Shown in pieces: positions 1 through 8,940 of a stretch of 64,000 nucleotides of DNA (position 1 is its first letter; each line of letters begins with the position of its first letter). This DNA is from an uncultured Chloroflexales bacterium. Lineage in GTDB: Bacteria > Chloroflexota > Chloroflexia > Chloroflexales > Chloroflexaceae. Location: assembly GCA_937918935.1 (NCBI GenBank), contig CAKZSI010000062.1, positions 1 to 64,000 on the forward strand, in the 5' to 3' direction. The notes below the pieces were generated by a model, which was not told the DNA's origin, searched no databases, and worked only from the letters and a program-made list of their open reading frames with translations. The position numbers and the translations under genes were made by a program.

Positions 1-1
1 G

Positions 2-1900
2 CTGGCGCGCCAACCCGCGGACTTGCAGGCGGCCCTGCCAGGGCTGGCGATCCCGGAGCGCTTCTGCGCCGGGCTGGCAGCGGCCCTGCTGGGCCTGCCC
101 GAGCATGCGGGGGAGAGGCTGATCGAGCGCCTGGAGGCGGCGAACCTGTTCCTCATCCCGCTGGACGGGGAGGGGCGCTGGTACCGCTTCCACGCGCTGT
201 TTCGCGACCTGTTGCAGCGGCGGCTGCGGCAGACGGACGACGGCGGCCTGGAGCGGGCCCTGCAACGCCGGGCGGCGGACTGGCTCGCCGCAGATGGGCA
301 GCTAGAGGAGGCCGTGCGCCTCTACCTCGCCGCCGGTGATGATGATGCGGCGGTCCGGCTGGTCGAGGAGCAACTCATTTCGGAAATGGACAGTCATGTG
401 GCAGGTGAGCCAGTGAGCATTCGGCTCAACCTCCTGCCACATCACCTGATCTTTCGCCGTCCGGGGTTGAGTTTGATCCAGGCGCGGCTGGCGGTCTTCA
501 ACATAGACATCGAAGGGTTGGAAAGCGCCCTGGACCAGGTGGATGCGCTACTCTCCAGCGTGGCGGATCCCGACCGGGCGCTCCCATGGGCCAGCGCAAC
601 GGCCGATCTGGCGGCAATGCGGGGAATCCTCGCCTGCTGGAAGGGACGCTCCAGCGAGGCGATTCAGGAGTTGCACCGGGCGCTCACCCTCGGGCCCGCA
701 CAGGACCTCGCCATTCAAGCCTTCCTGTTACTGGGCCTGGCTTATATCCTCGACAGCCGCTACGAGGATGGCGTGCACCTGTTTCAAAGCGGCATTTCCG
801 AAGTACGAGCTACCCTGGGCAGATACTACGAGGCGGCGCGACGGACCTGTCTGATCTGGATGCACATCCTCGCGGGCGATACGGCGTCGTTGCTGCACGA
901 GGCGCAGGAGATGGCCACGTTTGTCGCCGCCGAGCAACCTGGCGACCTCTGGTTCGGCTACGCGGCCCAGAGCCTGGCGAGGGCGCATTATGAGCGTAAT
1001 AACCTGACAGAAGCCGAAGCGCAGTTCACGCTGGTGACCCGGCGCAAGTATCGGGTAAGCTCCTCCAGCTACCTCAACAGTATCATCGGTCTGGCACTGA
1101 TTGCCGTCGCACGGGGACGTTTCAACGAAGCCGAAGGTTACATCGAGGAAGCGCTGCATTTTGCCCGCAACGTTGGCGGAGCCTCGATGCTCCACCTGGC
1201 GCTGGGAGGGGCAGCGCGGGTGGCGCTGGCCAGAGGCGATCTCAAGGCGGCGCAGCGCTACGCGGAGGGCATCGGGCCTGATAGTTTCTTTGGGATGCGT
1301 ATCTCCTTCGAAACCCCCCAACTGTTCCATATCCAGGTATTGATCGCCGTAGCGGATCGCGAGAGCCTGGAGCGGGCAGAGGTGTTACTCGCGAGCTACC
1401 TGCGCACCATCGAGCAGGTCCACAACCAGCGTCTGTTGATTACGACGCTGGCACTGCAGGCGCTGCTACGGCACGCGCAGCAACGCCCCCTCGAGGCGTT
1501 GAACATCCTCGAGAGGGCAGTACAACTGGCCAGGCCCCGGAACCTGGTTCGCACGCTGGTCGATCTCGGCCCGGCCATCCGACCTTTGCTGCGCACCCTC
1601 ATGCAGCGGGGGGTGGCGCTGGAGTATCTGAAGCGCGTGCTGGCGGCATCTGGCTCACTTCCCGCCAACGAACACATCCATCGCCTGCCAACCCCACAGC
1701 CTTTGGAAGCGCTGACGCCCCGCGAGAGGGAGATTCTCACTTTGCTCGCCGAACGCTGGTCAAACCATGAGATCGCCGACCGGTTGTCGATAACGGTAAA
1801 CACCGTCCGCAAGCACACCAGCACGATCTACGACAAACTGGGGGTTAGCAGCCGCCGCGAAGCCGTGGCCGTGGGACGGGCCCTGGGTTTGCTGCCGTAG
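2..1900 (+). CDS. MalT-like LuxR-family transcriptional regulator (5' end outside window)
   Basis: The reading frame is open to the left edge of the window, so the N-terminal part (probably the AAA/NB-ARC ATPase domain of MalT-type activators) lies outside. What is visible starts in the segment after the ATPase: a winged-helix part with the family motif WYRFHALFRDLL near residues 60-70, followed by about 450 residues of helical TPR-like repeats. The C-terminus is a clear LuxR/GerE helix-turn-helix: LTPREREILTLLAERWSNH, then a recognition helix beginning NTVRKH. Such proteins are ligand- and ATP-controlled DNA-binding activators. Target genes cannot be told from the window; the next gene is convergent. 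A TTG at 23 is in frame but has no reason to be the true start. Confidence 0.9.
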   Translation: MARQPADLQAALPGLAIPERFCAGLAAALLGLPEHAGERLIERLEAANLFLIPLDGEGRWYRFHALFRDLLQRRLRQTDDGGLERALQRRAADWLAADGQLEEAVRLYLAAGDDDAAVRLVEEQLISEMDSHVAGEPVSIRLNLLPHHLIFRRPGLSLIQARLAVFNIDIEGLESALDQVDALLSSVADPDRALPWASATADLAAMRGILACWKGRSSEAIQELHRALTLGPAQDLAIQAFLLLGLAYILDSRYEDGVHLFQSGISEVRATLGRYYEAARRTCLIWMHILAGDTASLLHEAQEMATFVAAEQPGDLWFGYAAQSLARAHYERNNLTEAEAQFTLVTRRKYRVSSSSYLNSIIGLALIAVARGRFNEAEGYIEEALHFARNVGGASMLHLALGGAARVALARGDLKAAQRYAEGIGPDSFFGMRISFETPQLFHIQVLIAVADRESLERAEVLLASYLRTIEQVHNQRLLITTLALQALLRHAQQRPLEALNILERAVQLARPRNLVRTLVDLGPAIRPLLRTLMQRGVALEYLKRVLAASGSLPANEHIHRLPTPQPLEALTPREREILTLLAERWSNHEIADRLSITVNTVRKHTSTIYDKLGVSSRREAVAVGRALGLLP

Positions 1901-1960
1901 CGCCGAGAAATTCGGTTTCCCCGCACCCCTGCCCGTCGAGAATTGCTGGTGTCCCCACGC

Positions 1961-2011
1961 CCCTGGCCTGAGATGTGGGGAAACGTGGTTTCCCCACATC
2001 TCAGGCCAGGG
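1961..2011. terminator. Perfect 24-bp inverted repeat between convergent genes, likely bidirectional terminator
   Basis: The arms at 1961-1984 and 1988-2011 are perfect reverse complements separated by the 3-nt loop GTG. The element lies between the 3' ends of two convergent genes (stops at 1900 and 2024). Its core is a member of the GTGGGGAAAC palindrome family found throughout the window. There is no U-run, so termination is inferred from geometry and position only. Confidence 0.6.
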
Positions 2012-2023
2012 CACTGCTACCCG

Positions 2024-4237
2024 CTAACGCCTGATGAGCGGCAGGTAGACCCGCTCGGCCCCGGCTGCCGGGGCGGGTGCGGGTCGCACAGGACCGTAGA
2101 GACGTCTGGCGCCGCCGATCTCGCGCTCCTCCAGCCAGTAGGTGAGGCTCCCCTCGCCGCTCCCCGGATCGGTCCAGCTATACGTGACGCCACTGGTGGC
2201 GCTGCCGCGGGCCGGGATCGCCGCGCCGGTCACCCGCACGGCATCTTCCAGATTTCCGCTGTTGCTGCGCAGAATGTGGAAACCCTCGGCGCCCAGTTCC
2301 ACACCCGTCTCCCAGGCAATCACCACGCCGGCGGAGGTGCGCGTGGCCGTCAGGCTGCGAAGTGTCACCGCCGTCGGATCGATCACCCGCAGAAGCGCCG
2401 TCAGGGTATTGCTGGGGTAAAACGTCCAGAGATCCAGGCCCTTCTTGTCACCGTGCCCCCCATCTTCACGACAGACCCCGGGCGGCAGGGCCGGGTTGCC
2501 ACCGGTCGGAAAGCCGAAGGCGCGCTGGCTGGTGCGGGTATCGTAGCCAAGCAGCGGATCGCTCGCCAGCGGGTTCGGCGGGTTGCCGAAGCCATTGGGA
2601 TTGGCCGCGTTACCCGGACAGAGAGGGCCATTCTCCGCCTGGCCGACCAGGATGCCGGAGGGGGTGCGATAGCCCCGGTCATCGTAGAACGCACCGAAGC
2701 AGCCGCCGTTCCAGGGCGGGCAGGCGCCGTCAGGCGGGTTGGTCAACTCGAGGATCGGCCCGCCGTCAATGTTGTTCTCTACATCAACAAAGGGGAAGTG
2801 GATCTCGCCGCCCCTCATAACCGCCTGCGCCCGGAAATCGTCCGCCGGGAACAACTGGCCGGCGTTATCCCGCCCGTCCCAGGTGATGGTTACCGCGATC
2901 GGCGTCTGCGCGGGGGAGAAGGCGTTATCCTGTCCCTCCCGGGCAGCGCCTGCCGGGGCGCCAGAGGACGCGACGCCCCGGAAGGTGCGGTTCTGGGGAT
3001 TGTCCGGGTCGAAGTTCGCCCCATCACGGCTGATCACCAGTTGATAGTTGCCCGACTGGGAGGCGGTGAAGCTAAAGGTTCCACCCTCGCCGATGCCACT
3101 GGTATTCCCACCCCTCGAACCAGTAAAGCTCAGATTGCTGATGAGCGGTGGGACCGGGGTTAAAGGAATGCCAAGGACCGTCAGCACCTCTGGATCAGGC
3201 AGGTTGGCGAAAATCGGGTACCGCGGCGCCGATAGACTCACCTCGCCGTTGCCCTGCAACTCGATCAATCCGTTCTGTTGATCGAAGGAGGCGTTGGGGT
3301 CGGCCAGCAGGGCGCGATAGAGGGGCTGGGGCGGCTGGCCGGGAACATTGATCTGAAAGCCGAGTTGATTGGCATAAAAAAGGAAGCCAAACGGGTCGCC
3401 TCGGGATTGAACCCGGTAGACGAACCCGGTGTCAGTAACCACATACGCCGTGGCGGCAATCGGGCGGCCGTTCCCGCCGGTGATGGCGGTGTAGTAGTAG
3501 GCGAAGAGCCGGCCCGGTCGCTCATTGCCAGCATCGCGCACGGTCACGTCCCAGGCGGTCACGCTGGTATACTGGTACGGGCCAAAATCGCTGGGTGTAG
3601 GATTGTCAAGCCCGCCGCTGACGAAGGGCGTTGTGATACTGTTGGGTCCCGACGGGCCGATGAAAGCAACGAGGTAGATCCCCGTGACCGGGGCGACATA
3701 GGTGCAGGGGTTGTAGCCGCCGGGGTTGGGCAATGGGCCGGCCAGTTCCTCCGTGCGGTTGTTGATCCGGCCCACCCCTGGCACGGCATCGCGCTGGACG
3801 TTACAGCTAAAGCCATTGGCAAACGCGCCGGGCTGCGGCGGATTGGCCGCGCCGGCCAGGGTGGGAAGCGTCTCCTGACCGATCGGTCCGGTGACAGTTC
3901 CAGGGTTATAGACCAGGATGTCACCGAGGTTTGGATTACCGCCATCAACGGCGCTCACGTCAATGCCGCTCGATCCGAGCAGGATCTGCTCACCCTGGCG
4001 GGCGTACAAGCGCAACAGAGTCCGCCGGGCGAGGACCACGGGCGAATCACCGCCGCCATAGGTGCGCGCCGTCCATTCGAGATGAGCGCGAAAGCGCCCG
4101 GGGATAGGTGCAGGGAACAACGTGCGGCTGCCTTCGCCACTGACGAGCGAGGCGTTCAGTACGGGCAGGATGACCAGGACAAGACCGACGAATAATCCGC
4201 TGCGCCACAGCGAGTTGCTTCGAAACAATCGGCGCAT
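2024..4237 (-). CDS. Secreted protein with Chloroflexi C-terminal YLPLIRR tail
   Basis: A 737-residue exported protein of unknown function. The N-terminus has a signal peptide (RRLFRSN, then a hydrophobic stretch about residues 13-30), and GGAGG lies 5 nt before the ATG. The body is rich in Gly, Pro, Asn and Asp with beta-strand character. Around residues 370-460 there is a segment resembling FlgD/T9SS-style Ig-like folds (YQLVISRDG, ITWDGRDNAGQ). The last 110 residues form a fibronectin-like module (VIAWETGVELGAEGFHILRS) that ends in RVYLPLIRR. That module and tail recur on exoproteins of Chloroflexi; a sorting or anchoring role is an inference. No catalytic motif is seen. Confidence 0.75.
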   Translation of the reverse strand: MRRLFRSNSLWRSGLFVGLVLVILPVLNASLVSGEGSRTLFPAPIPGRFRAHLEWTARTYGGGDSPVVLARRTLLRLYARQGEQILLGSSGIDVSAVDGGNPNLGDILVYNPGTVTGPIGQETLPTLAGAANPPQPGAFANGFSCNVQRDAVPGVGRINNRTEELAGPLPNPGGYNPCTYVAPVTGIYLVAFIGPSGPNSITTPFVSGGLDNPTPSDFGPYQYTSVTAWDVTVRDAGNERPGRLFAYYYTAITGGNGRPIAATAYVVTDTGFVYRVQSRGDPFGFLFYANQLGFQINVPGQPPQPLYRALLADPNASFDQQNGLIELQGNGEVSLSAPRYPIFANLPDPEVLTVLGIPLTPVPPLISNLSFTGSRGGNTSGIGEGGTFSFTASQSGNYQLVISRDGANFDPDNPQNRTFRGVASSGAPAGAAREGQDNAFSPAQTPIAVTITWDGRDNAGQLFPADDFRAQAVMRGGEIHFPFVDVENNIDGGPILELTNPPDGACPPWNGGCFGAFYDDRGYRTPSGILVGQAENGPLCPGNAANPNGFGNPPNPLASDPLLGYDTRTSQRAFGFPTGGNPALPPGVCREDGGHGDKKGLDLWTFYPSNTLTALLRVIDPTAVTLRSLTATRTSAGVVIAWETGVELGAEGFHILRSNSGNLEDAVRVTGAAIPARGSATSGVTYSWTDPGSGEGSLTYWLEEREIGGARRLYGPVRPAPAPAAGAERVYLPLIRR

Positions 4238-4611
4238 AGCATCCTCCTGCCCCGATACGGGGCGCAGGCACGGTCTGAAGTCGAGCGTCCTTGTACGGCC
4301 TGGAGGGTGGCGGCGATCTCAGGTATCGTGACGGTACGCTCGGCGTCGCCCATCGAGAACACATTGCCCCGGAGACTGCCCACTGCGATGCCGAAGAGAT
4401 CGTGCGGCACGGGAGCGAGGGCGGGGTCTAACCCCCGCGGAAGCGAGCGGAACAAGCAGGATCACGGAAGGCGCAACCTTCCGCACCGCCCGCAACCTGG
4501 CGCCTCAAGCAGCGAAAAGAGAGTATCCGGGGCGGCCTTTACCCTTCCCATAATGGATGACGGCGCCGGGAGCGAGTACGTCACACCTTAGTAGGAGGCG
4601 AGCATGCGCGG
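4238..4611. other. Intergenic region, no gene
   Basis: This region lies upstream of the secreted-protein gene and downstream of the baeRF3 gene (both on the minus strand). Apart from a small hairpin at 4465-4483 (CGGAAGG, 5-nt loop, CCTTCCG) that belongs to the GGGAGGGC/GCCCTCCC hairpin family, nothing recognisable was found. The ORFs crossing it have no plausible start or domain. Confidence 0.5.
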
Positions 4612-5709
4612 CTAATAGCGCAAAATCAGGGCAATCCGCCCGTGCTGAGGGAGGGAGCCATCGTCGACGAACACGACGCGACCACCCTTCTCCAGGACCT
4701 TGACGATCACCGCGTCCACGGCATCATCGAGAGCCTCGGGGCCGGTGGTCTGGTCGGGGTTGAGAATAATGTTACCGGCGAGATCGGAGGGGTCAATCAG
4801 GGCCGGCTCGTGGTAGCCCTCTTCGACCACCAGGGTCGCGCCGCGGCCCTCGTGGGCGAAGCGCCAGACCTCACCGATGGTTGAGGCCGAGCGCTGCCCG
4901 CCAACGGCGGCGTTCAGTTCGCTGAAAATCGCCGTGCGGCGCGCGTCGAGGCTCTCGCGCACCAGGGGCCAGATCAGCTTGCCGAGATCGTGGGCTGAGG
5001 TGGCGTCGTAGTTGCCCGTCAGGATGGCGATGATCTGATTGGCGTGGCTGGTAACCTCACGAAAAAAGGCGATATTGCGATCGACGCCCGCCAGGGCCAC
5101 GGGCAGGGGATCAACCGCCATGAAGGTTCCAAGGGCCTGATCGACATCGCGGAAGAAGTTGCGGCTGTACTCATCGCGGAGCAGCGAGTAGTTGATTGAT
5201 ACGTCCTTGGGACTAGGGCGCCCGCTGCTCACGTTGGGGTTGTTCATAGGGAAGGGGGTGCCGGGGCGCAGTTCCTCGAGATCGTCGCGCACGGCCTCGA
5301 AGAGGCGGGTGTGCTGCTCGGAGAGGGCCAGTACCCAGTAGCGCGGCGAGCGATTGAAGGCGTAGATCAAGTCGCGGACGAAGAAGGTATCATCCACCAC
5401 GACACGCTCGGGCAGGGTGAAAGGCAGACGGAACATCTTCGTCATCTCGGCGTTGACAAAGATCGCCATGCCATCGAGGTTGTGCTCGTGGTCAATATCC
5501 GCGGTCGCCTGTTCGAGCAGGCGCAGCATCGCCGCGACTTCGCGCTTGCCCAGCTCCCCGGTGAGCCGGTTGGTGGCTCCGGTAACCAGGTTCTTGAGGC
5601 GAATGGGGTCCTGGCGATTATCGGGCGAGGTGCGATGGGTGGGCAGGGTAATGGTAAGGCACGGATACCCGCGCACAACGGCAAGGTCAACGATGTCCTG
5701 GCGGTTCAT
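4612..5709 (-). CDS. baeRF family 3 (release-factor-fold) protein
   Basis: A 365-residue cytoplasmic protein. The start YPCLTITLPTHRTSPDNRQD followed by PIRLKNLV is typical of the bacterial archaeo-eukaryotic release factor family 3 (baeRF3). The middle part (YWVLALSEQHTRLFEAV) and the C-terminal eL30-like region (GRVVFVDDGSLPQHGRIA) also fit that family. Family members share the fold of eRF1/Pelota-type ribosome-associated domains; a link to stalled or resting ribosomes is often proposed but not established here. AAGGA lies 9 nt before the ATG. The gene is monocistronic, with the response-regulator gene upstream. Confidence 0.8.
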   Translation of the reverse strand: MNRQDIVDLAVVRGYPCLTITLPTHRTSPDNRQDPIRLKNLVTGATNRLTGELGKREVAAMLRLLEQATADIDHEHNLDGMAIFVNAEMTKMFRLPFTLPERVVVDDTFFVRDLIYAFNRSPRYWVLALSEQHTRLFEAVRDDLEELRPGTPFPMNNPNVSSGRPSPKDVSINYSLLRDEYSRNFFRDVDQALGTFMAVDPLPVALAGVDRNIAFFREVTSHANQIIAILTGNYDATSAHDLGKLIWPLVRESLDARRTAIFSELNAAVGGQRSASTIGEVWRFAHEGRGATLVVEEGYHEPALIDPSDLAGNIILNPDQTTGPEALDDAVDAVIVKVLEKGGRVVFVDDGSLPQHGRIALILRY

Positions 5710-5845
5710 TGGAAATGTTCCTTGTGGAGGGTACTACAACAACACCTGGCCCCGGCGAGGGTTGCGGGGGCCTGCGGCCCCCCGCAGAATCTCTGTTTTC
5801 CAATACGGCGCGGCAAAGCCGCCTCGCATCGAAAAAGGAGTTTCC

Positions 5846-5864
5846 GGAGGGGCTTCGCCCCTCC
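5846..5864. terminator. GC hairpin downstream of response-regulator gene
   Basis: GGAGGGGC and GCCCCTCC are perfect arms separated by TTC. The hairpin sits 3' of the response-regulator gene (minus strand, stop at 5909) and 5' of the baeRF3 gene. It belongs to the GGGAGGGC/GCCCTCCC family that recurs in the window. A terminator role is inferred. Confidence 0.45.
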
Positions 5865-5908
5865 AGGCCTCACCTGATTATCGTATCAGGGCGATACCCC
5901 ATTATACG

Positions 5909-6613
5909 CTATACTACCATCGCAAACGAACGGCGTCGGCGTCGTGGAGTTTCGGGATACGTTTCGGGTGCCTGGCGCGTCACGGGGCGCTGCTGCGTGT
6001 AGATCACTGCCAGAGCCTCAGCTCGCGAGCGCACGCCCAGCTTGCTGTAAATGTTGCGCAGGTGGAATTTCACCGTCGACGGGCTGACCTGCAAGCGCCC
6101 GGCAATGGCATTGTTGGAGATCCCCTGGAGCAGCAGGTTCAACACAGCTTGTTCGCGCTCCGATAGGGCCTCTAGATCGATGTCCATACCGTCCTGCGCG
6201 ACAGTGGCCAGCGCGGTTACTTCGGAGTCGATTGTCAACATGCCCCTGGCGGCGCTTCTGATGGCCTGCACCAGGTCGAAGGCGTCGACCTGCTTCAGCA
6301 AGTAGCCTACCACGCCGAGCTGCAGCCCGCGACGAAGCAGGGTTACATCCATGCGGTCAACGAGGATCATGATGCCAACGCCCGGGTATTGCTGGCGCAT
6401 CTGGGCAATGAGGCTAAAGGCGCCGGGCAAGGCGCCATCGATCAACAGCAGGTCGGGGTGCAGGCGTTCACAGAGCATCAGCACATCGACGCTGCGGCTG
6501 GCCTCGCCAACAAACTCTATATCAGGAAAGGTGGAACAGATCTGTCGGATGCCAGCTCGAAAAATCGCTTGCGCGTCGGCACTGACGACTCGAATGAACC
6601 TCGTTTTCCCCAT
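5909..6613 (-). CDS. NarL/FixJ-type response regulator
   Basis: A 234-residue two-domain regulator. The receiver domain starts at RFIRVVSADAQAIFRAG; the acidic pair is reduced to one Asp. The phospho-acceptor Asp is in LLLIDGALPG, and the conserved Lys is in VGYLLKQ. The LuxR HTH is complete (LSEREQAVLNLLLQGISNN, then STVKFHLRNIYSKLGV). The frame is open upstream to 6832, but domain homology begins at the ATG at 6613, which has AAGGA 8 nt before it; ATG 6622 is an alternative. No sensor kinase gene is adjacent, so its partner lies elsewhere. The C-terminus has a short Arg-rich tail. Confidence 0.88.
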   Translation of the reverse strand: MGKTRFIRVVSADAQAIFRAGIRQICSTFPDIEFVGEASRSVDVLMLCERLHPDLLLIDGALPGAFSLIAQMRQQYPGVGIMILVDRMDVTLLRRGLQLGVVGYLLKQVDAFDLVQAIRSAARGMLTIDSEVTALATVAQDGMDIDLEALSEREQAVLNLLLQGISNNAIAGRLQVSPSTVKFHLRNIYSKLGVRSRAEALAVIYTQQRPVTRQAPETYPETPRRRRRSFAMVV

Positions 6614-7437
6614 GGTTACCATCCTTGCAATTGCCATGAAAGCAGTTTCACAGCCAGTTAGATGCCTCTCCTCCCCACATATGGCTGCGACACACGACGA
6701 CAAGATGTGACGGCGATTTCCCGGGAGGACAACATCTTTATCATCGGACAGGGGTAAGGGAGCCCTGATTGCCGCTTGTCTCTCCAACCAGCGGTCAAAG
6801 GGTGCTTCGAAGGTGGAGTAGCCATCCCACACGTCCGATACAGGCTACGTTTCAGTGTAACATGCCGGGTACGCCGTAGCGTCACACAAAAAGGAGTAAT
6901 TCGCTGTAGGAGACGTATAGTAGTCCTGCACCATCTCTAAACAGCGACCGTGCGTAAGGACGCAGCGCGCTGCCTCCTTACGGGTATGTCTGATACTCCG
7001 GGTTTTTACCGTCTCGCGCCAACCCGCCCCCCTGACCCCTCACAGGCGCAGGGTTTTTCGAGCAAGAAAGGCTTTTCGGCGTTCCAGTGCGCTGACGACC
7101 CTCACCCCCCTGCCCGCCTCCCGCGCGCGGGGAGGGGGGAATGCGATGCAACGATATGCCCGAAAACTCGACACCTGTGAACCGCCCCCCTGCCTACCCT
7201 TCGCCTCCGCTCAGCGCACCTGCTCCCGCGCACAGGAGAGGGTGCGGTGTTACGCCCCCGAAATCTACTCCATTTCATGTGATGCGCTGCCCATACTCTG
7301 GTACTACCCTTGTTTCCAGTGAAGCAGATAGAGCAATCCTGCGGGGTTGGACTTCGTAAAGCAAGGTTTCCAGCAACCACCCGCCCGCTCCCCAACCCCC
7401 CGCTGTGGGAGGCCTACTCAGGAGAGCTGTGAGGCGC
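6614..7437. other. Long intergenic region with decayed repeats, no supported gene
   Basis: The region separates the divergent response-regulator and small-protein genes. The part near 7094-7140 (CCCTCACCCCCCTGCCC followed by CGCGCGGGGAGGGGGG) and the part near 7381-7415 (CCGCTCCCCAACCCCCCG) resemble the pyrimidine-rich arms of the repeat families seen elsewhere, in decayed form. Small ORFs here have repeat-like composition and no recognisable domain or ribosome-binding site. Confidence 0.5.
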
Positions 7438-7722
7438 ATGGACCCTACCAGACATGATCCGACGCTGTACACCATTCGCGTGCGGGGATATCTCGAGCCT
7501 CACTGGCAGGCGGAGTTGCGCATGCAGATTACGTACCACCACACCGACGACGGCGAGATCAGTGTGCTTACGGGCCAACTGCCTGACCAGGCGGCGCTGC
7601 TCGGTGTTCTGGGGTGGCTGGCGATGTGGGGCTACCAGATCCTCGGCTTTACCACATCCTCCATACCGACCGACGCCCCCGGGGAAGCCCTTTCAGATGA
7701 CCATCCCGCCAGGCAAGAATAA
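7438..7722 (+). CDS. Small conserved protein of unknown function
   Basis: A 94-residue protein. Its core (YTIRVRGYLEPHWQAELR, then VLTGQLPDQAALLGVLGWL) matches a widespread small bacterial family with the pattern 'Y-IRV-GHLD--W---F-GL-------G---L-GPV-DQAALHGLL'. These proteins usually sit next to regulators or enzymes and have no assigned function. The ATG at 7438 is preceded by AGGAGAG; an upstream start in the same frame at 7405 would add a stretch encoded by repeat-like DNA. The C-terminal 20 residues are polar and probably disordered. Confidence 0.65.
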   Translation: MDPTRHDPTLYTIRVRGYLEPHWQAELRMQITYHHTDDGEISVLTGQLPDQAALLGVLGWLAMWGYQILGFTTSSIPTDAPGEALSDDHPARQE

Positions 7723-7729
7723 GTGCTGT

Positions 7730-8005
7730 ATACCGCTAGAGGCGCGGAGAGCGCAGAGCGCCGTGGAGATTGTCCGACGCAGCCGCGGCGCCACGCCAAC
7801 CTTTGTCCGCGGCGGCGGCAGCATCCCCATTGTCGCCGACATCTACGCGCTCATGCGCATTCCGGCGGTCATGATGGGCTATGGTCTGAATGATGACGGC
7901 CTGCACGCCCCGAACGAGAGATACAGCGTCGAGATGTTCCAGCGGGACATCGAGACGGCGATCGTGTACCTGGAAGAACTGGCGCGTCTGGAGCGCCAGG
8001 GATAG
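7730..8005 (+). pseudogene. 3' remnant of an M20-family peptidase/dipeptidase gene
   Basis: About 90 codons encode only the C-terminal end of an M20 metallopeptidase: FVRGGGSIPIVADIY, VVMMGYGLNDDGLHAPNE-like sequence (here AVMMGYGLNDDGLHAPNE) and a final helix. In intact dipeptidases this strand-loop contains the last metal-binding His (HAPNE). The first metal site, the catalytic Asp/Glu and the dimerisation domain are absent. Upstream DNA in this frame overlaps the preceding small gene and is not M20-like, so this is a deletion remnant. It ends 24 nt before the next gene. Confidence 0.75.
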
Positions 8006-8028
8006 CGGCAAGGAAGGAGATGCCAACC

Positions 8029-8703
8029 ATGAGCGAGGCTCCGGTGCAGGTGATCGTGGCAGCTTTCAGCGACCAGACCAGCGCCCGCGCGCTGATGGAC
8101 GACCTCAAGCAGGGGCGCAAGGAAGGGCTGATCGGGATCATTGACGCGGCGGTGGTGGTCAAAGACGAGAACGGCAAACTCAAGGTCATCGACTCGAAGC
8201 GGCGCAGCCGACGCACTACCGGTCTGATCACCGGTGGGGTGGTGGGCGGCCTGGTGGGCCTGCTGGCCGGCCCGGTGGGCTGGGCGGCCCTGGGCGGCAG
8301 CGCGGTGGGCATGCTGGCGGGCCGCCTGGCGGGCCTGCCGACCAGACGCGCTATGGAGGCCATCGGTGAGGCGCTGACGCCGGAATCGTCGGCGATTGTG
8401 GCGGTGATCGAGCACAGGTGGATCCCGCAGATCGAGGAGGCACTGATCGAAGCCGGCGCGTCGGTGCTGCGCAGTGCCATCGCCGCCGACATCCGCGCGC
8501 AACTGGAGGCCGGCGGCAATGTGCTCTACACTGCCGCGGCCGGGGAGCCTGGCGGGGGCGTCGCGCGGGTGGCCGAAGGCCCGGAGGGCGTGCGCGTCAC
8601 CGGGGTGATCGCCGGTGAGGAGGGCATTTTCATCGGCGACGCCCAGCTCACCGACGAGGAGCCGGAAGCCGAAGGCGGCGAGACGACCGGGGAAAAGCAA
8701 TAG
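8029..8703 (+). CDS. DUF1269-family protein with glycine-zipper hairpin
   Basis: A 224-residue protein. The N-terminal ferredoxin-like part (QVIVAAFSDQTSARALMDDL) is followed by a glycine-rich hydrophobic hairpin (residues about 66-110, GLITGGVVGGLVGLLAGPVG), a C-terminal domain with IEHRWIPQIEEALIEAGASV, and an acidic tail. This layout is that of DUF1269 membrane-associated proteins, usually annotated as stress-related; function unknown. The ATG at 8029 is chosen because AGGAAGGAG ends 9 nt before it; an ATG at 8020 abuts the same site. A related architecture occurs at 33370-33894. Confidence 0.75.
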   Translation: MSEAPVQVIVAAFSDQTSARALMDDLKQGRKEGLIGIIDAAVVVKDENGKLKVIDSKRRSRRTTGLITGGVVGGLVGLLAGPVGWAALGGSAVGMLAGRLAGLPTRRAMEAIGEALTPESSAIVAVIEHRWIPQIEEALIEAGASVLRSAIAADIRAQLEAGGNVLYTAAAGEPGGGVARVAEGPEGVRVTGVIAGEEGIFIGDAQLTDEEPEAEGGETTGEKQ

Positions 8704-8796
8704 GACCTGGTTTACGCTTTCGTTACCGTTTCTTCGCGCAACCCTCCGGGTTGCGCTCAATCGTTCTGCACGCAACCTGGAGGATCGCGCTACGTT

Positions 8797-8837
8797 GGCG
8801 GGGGCGTGGGAAAACCAGGTTTCCCCACGCCCCCGCC
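8797..8837. repeat. Long imperfect palindrome of the GTGGGGAAACC family
   Basis: The outer arms GGCGGGGGCGTGGG and CCCACGCCCCCGCC are perfect reverse complements; the centre reads AAAACCAGGTTTC. The element lies between the DUF1269 stop (8703) and the MFS start (8941), so it could act as a terminator or simply be a repeat copy. Confidence 0.6.
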
Positions 8838-8940
8838 TCCTCCACTCGCCCGGCACGAACCGGCAATTCGACCTGCTCAATCTCCTGGTCATGGTATAGT
8901 TGCGAAGGGGAAGAAGCGTATACGTTACCTCACCCGCCCT

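Noticed and set aside
1943-3163. A 406-codon plus-strand frame over the secreted-protein gene
   Set aside because: It lies opposite a gene with a clear signal peptide and family tail, starts within a palindrome and has no recognisable domain.
7094-7420. Possible fourth copy of the MITE-like element
   Set aside because: Pyrimidine-rich arms are similar, but neither inverted end nor the GAAATGC core is present.
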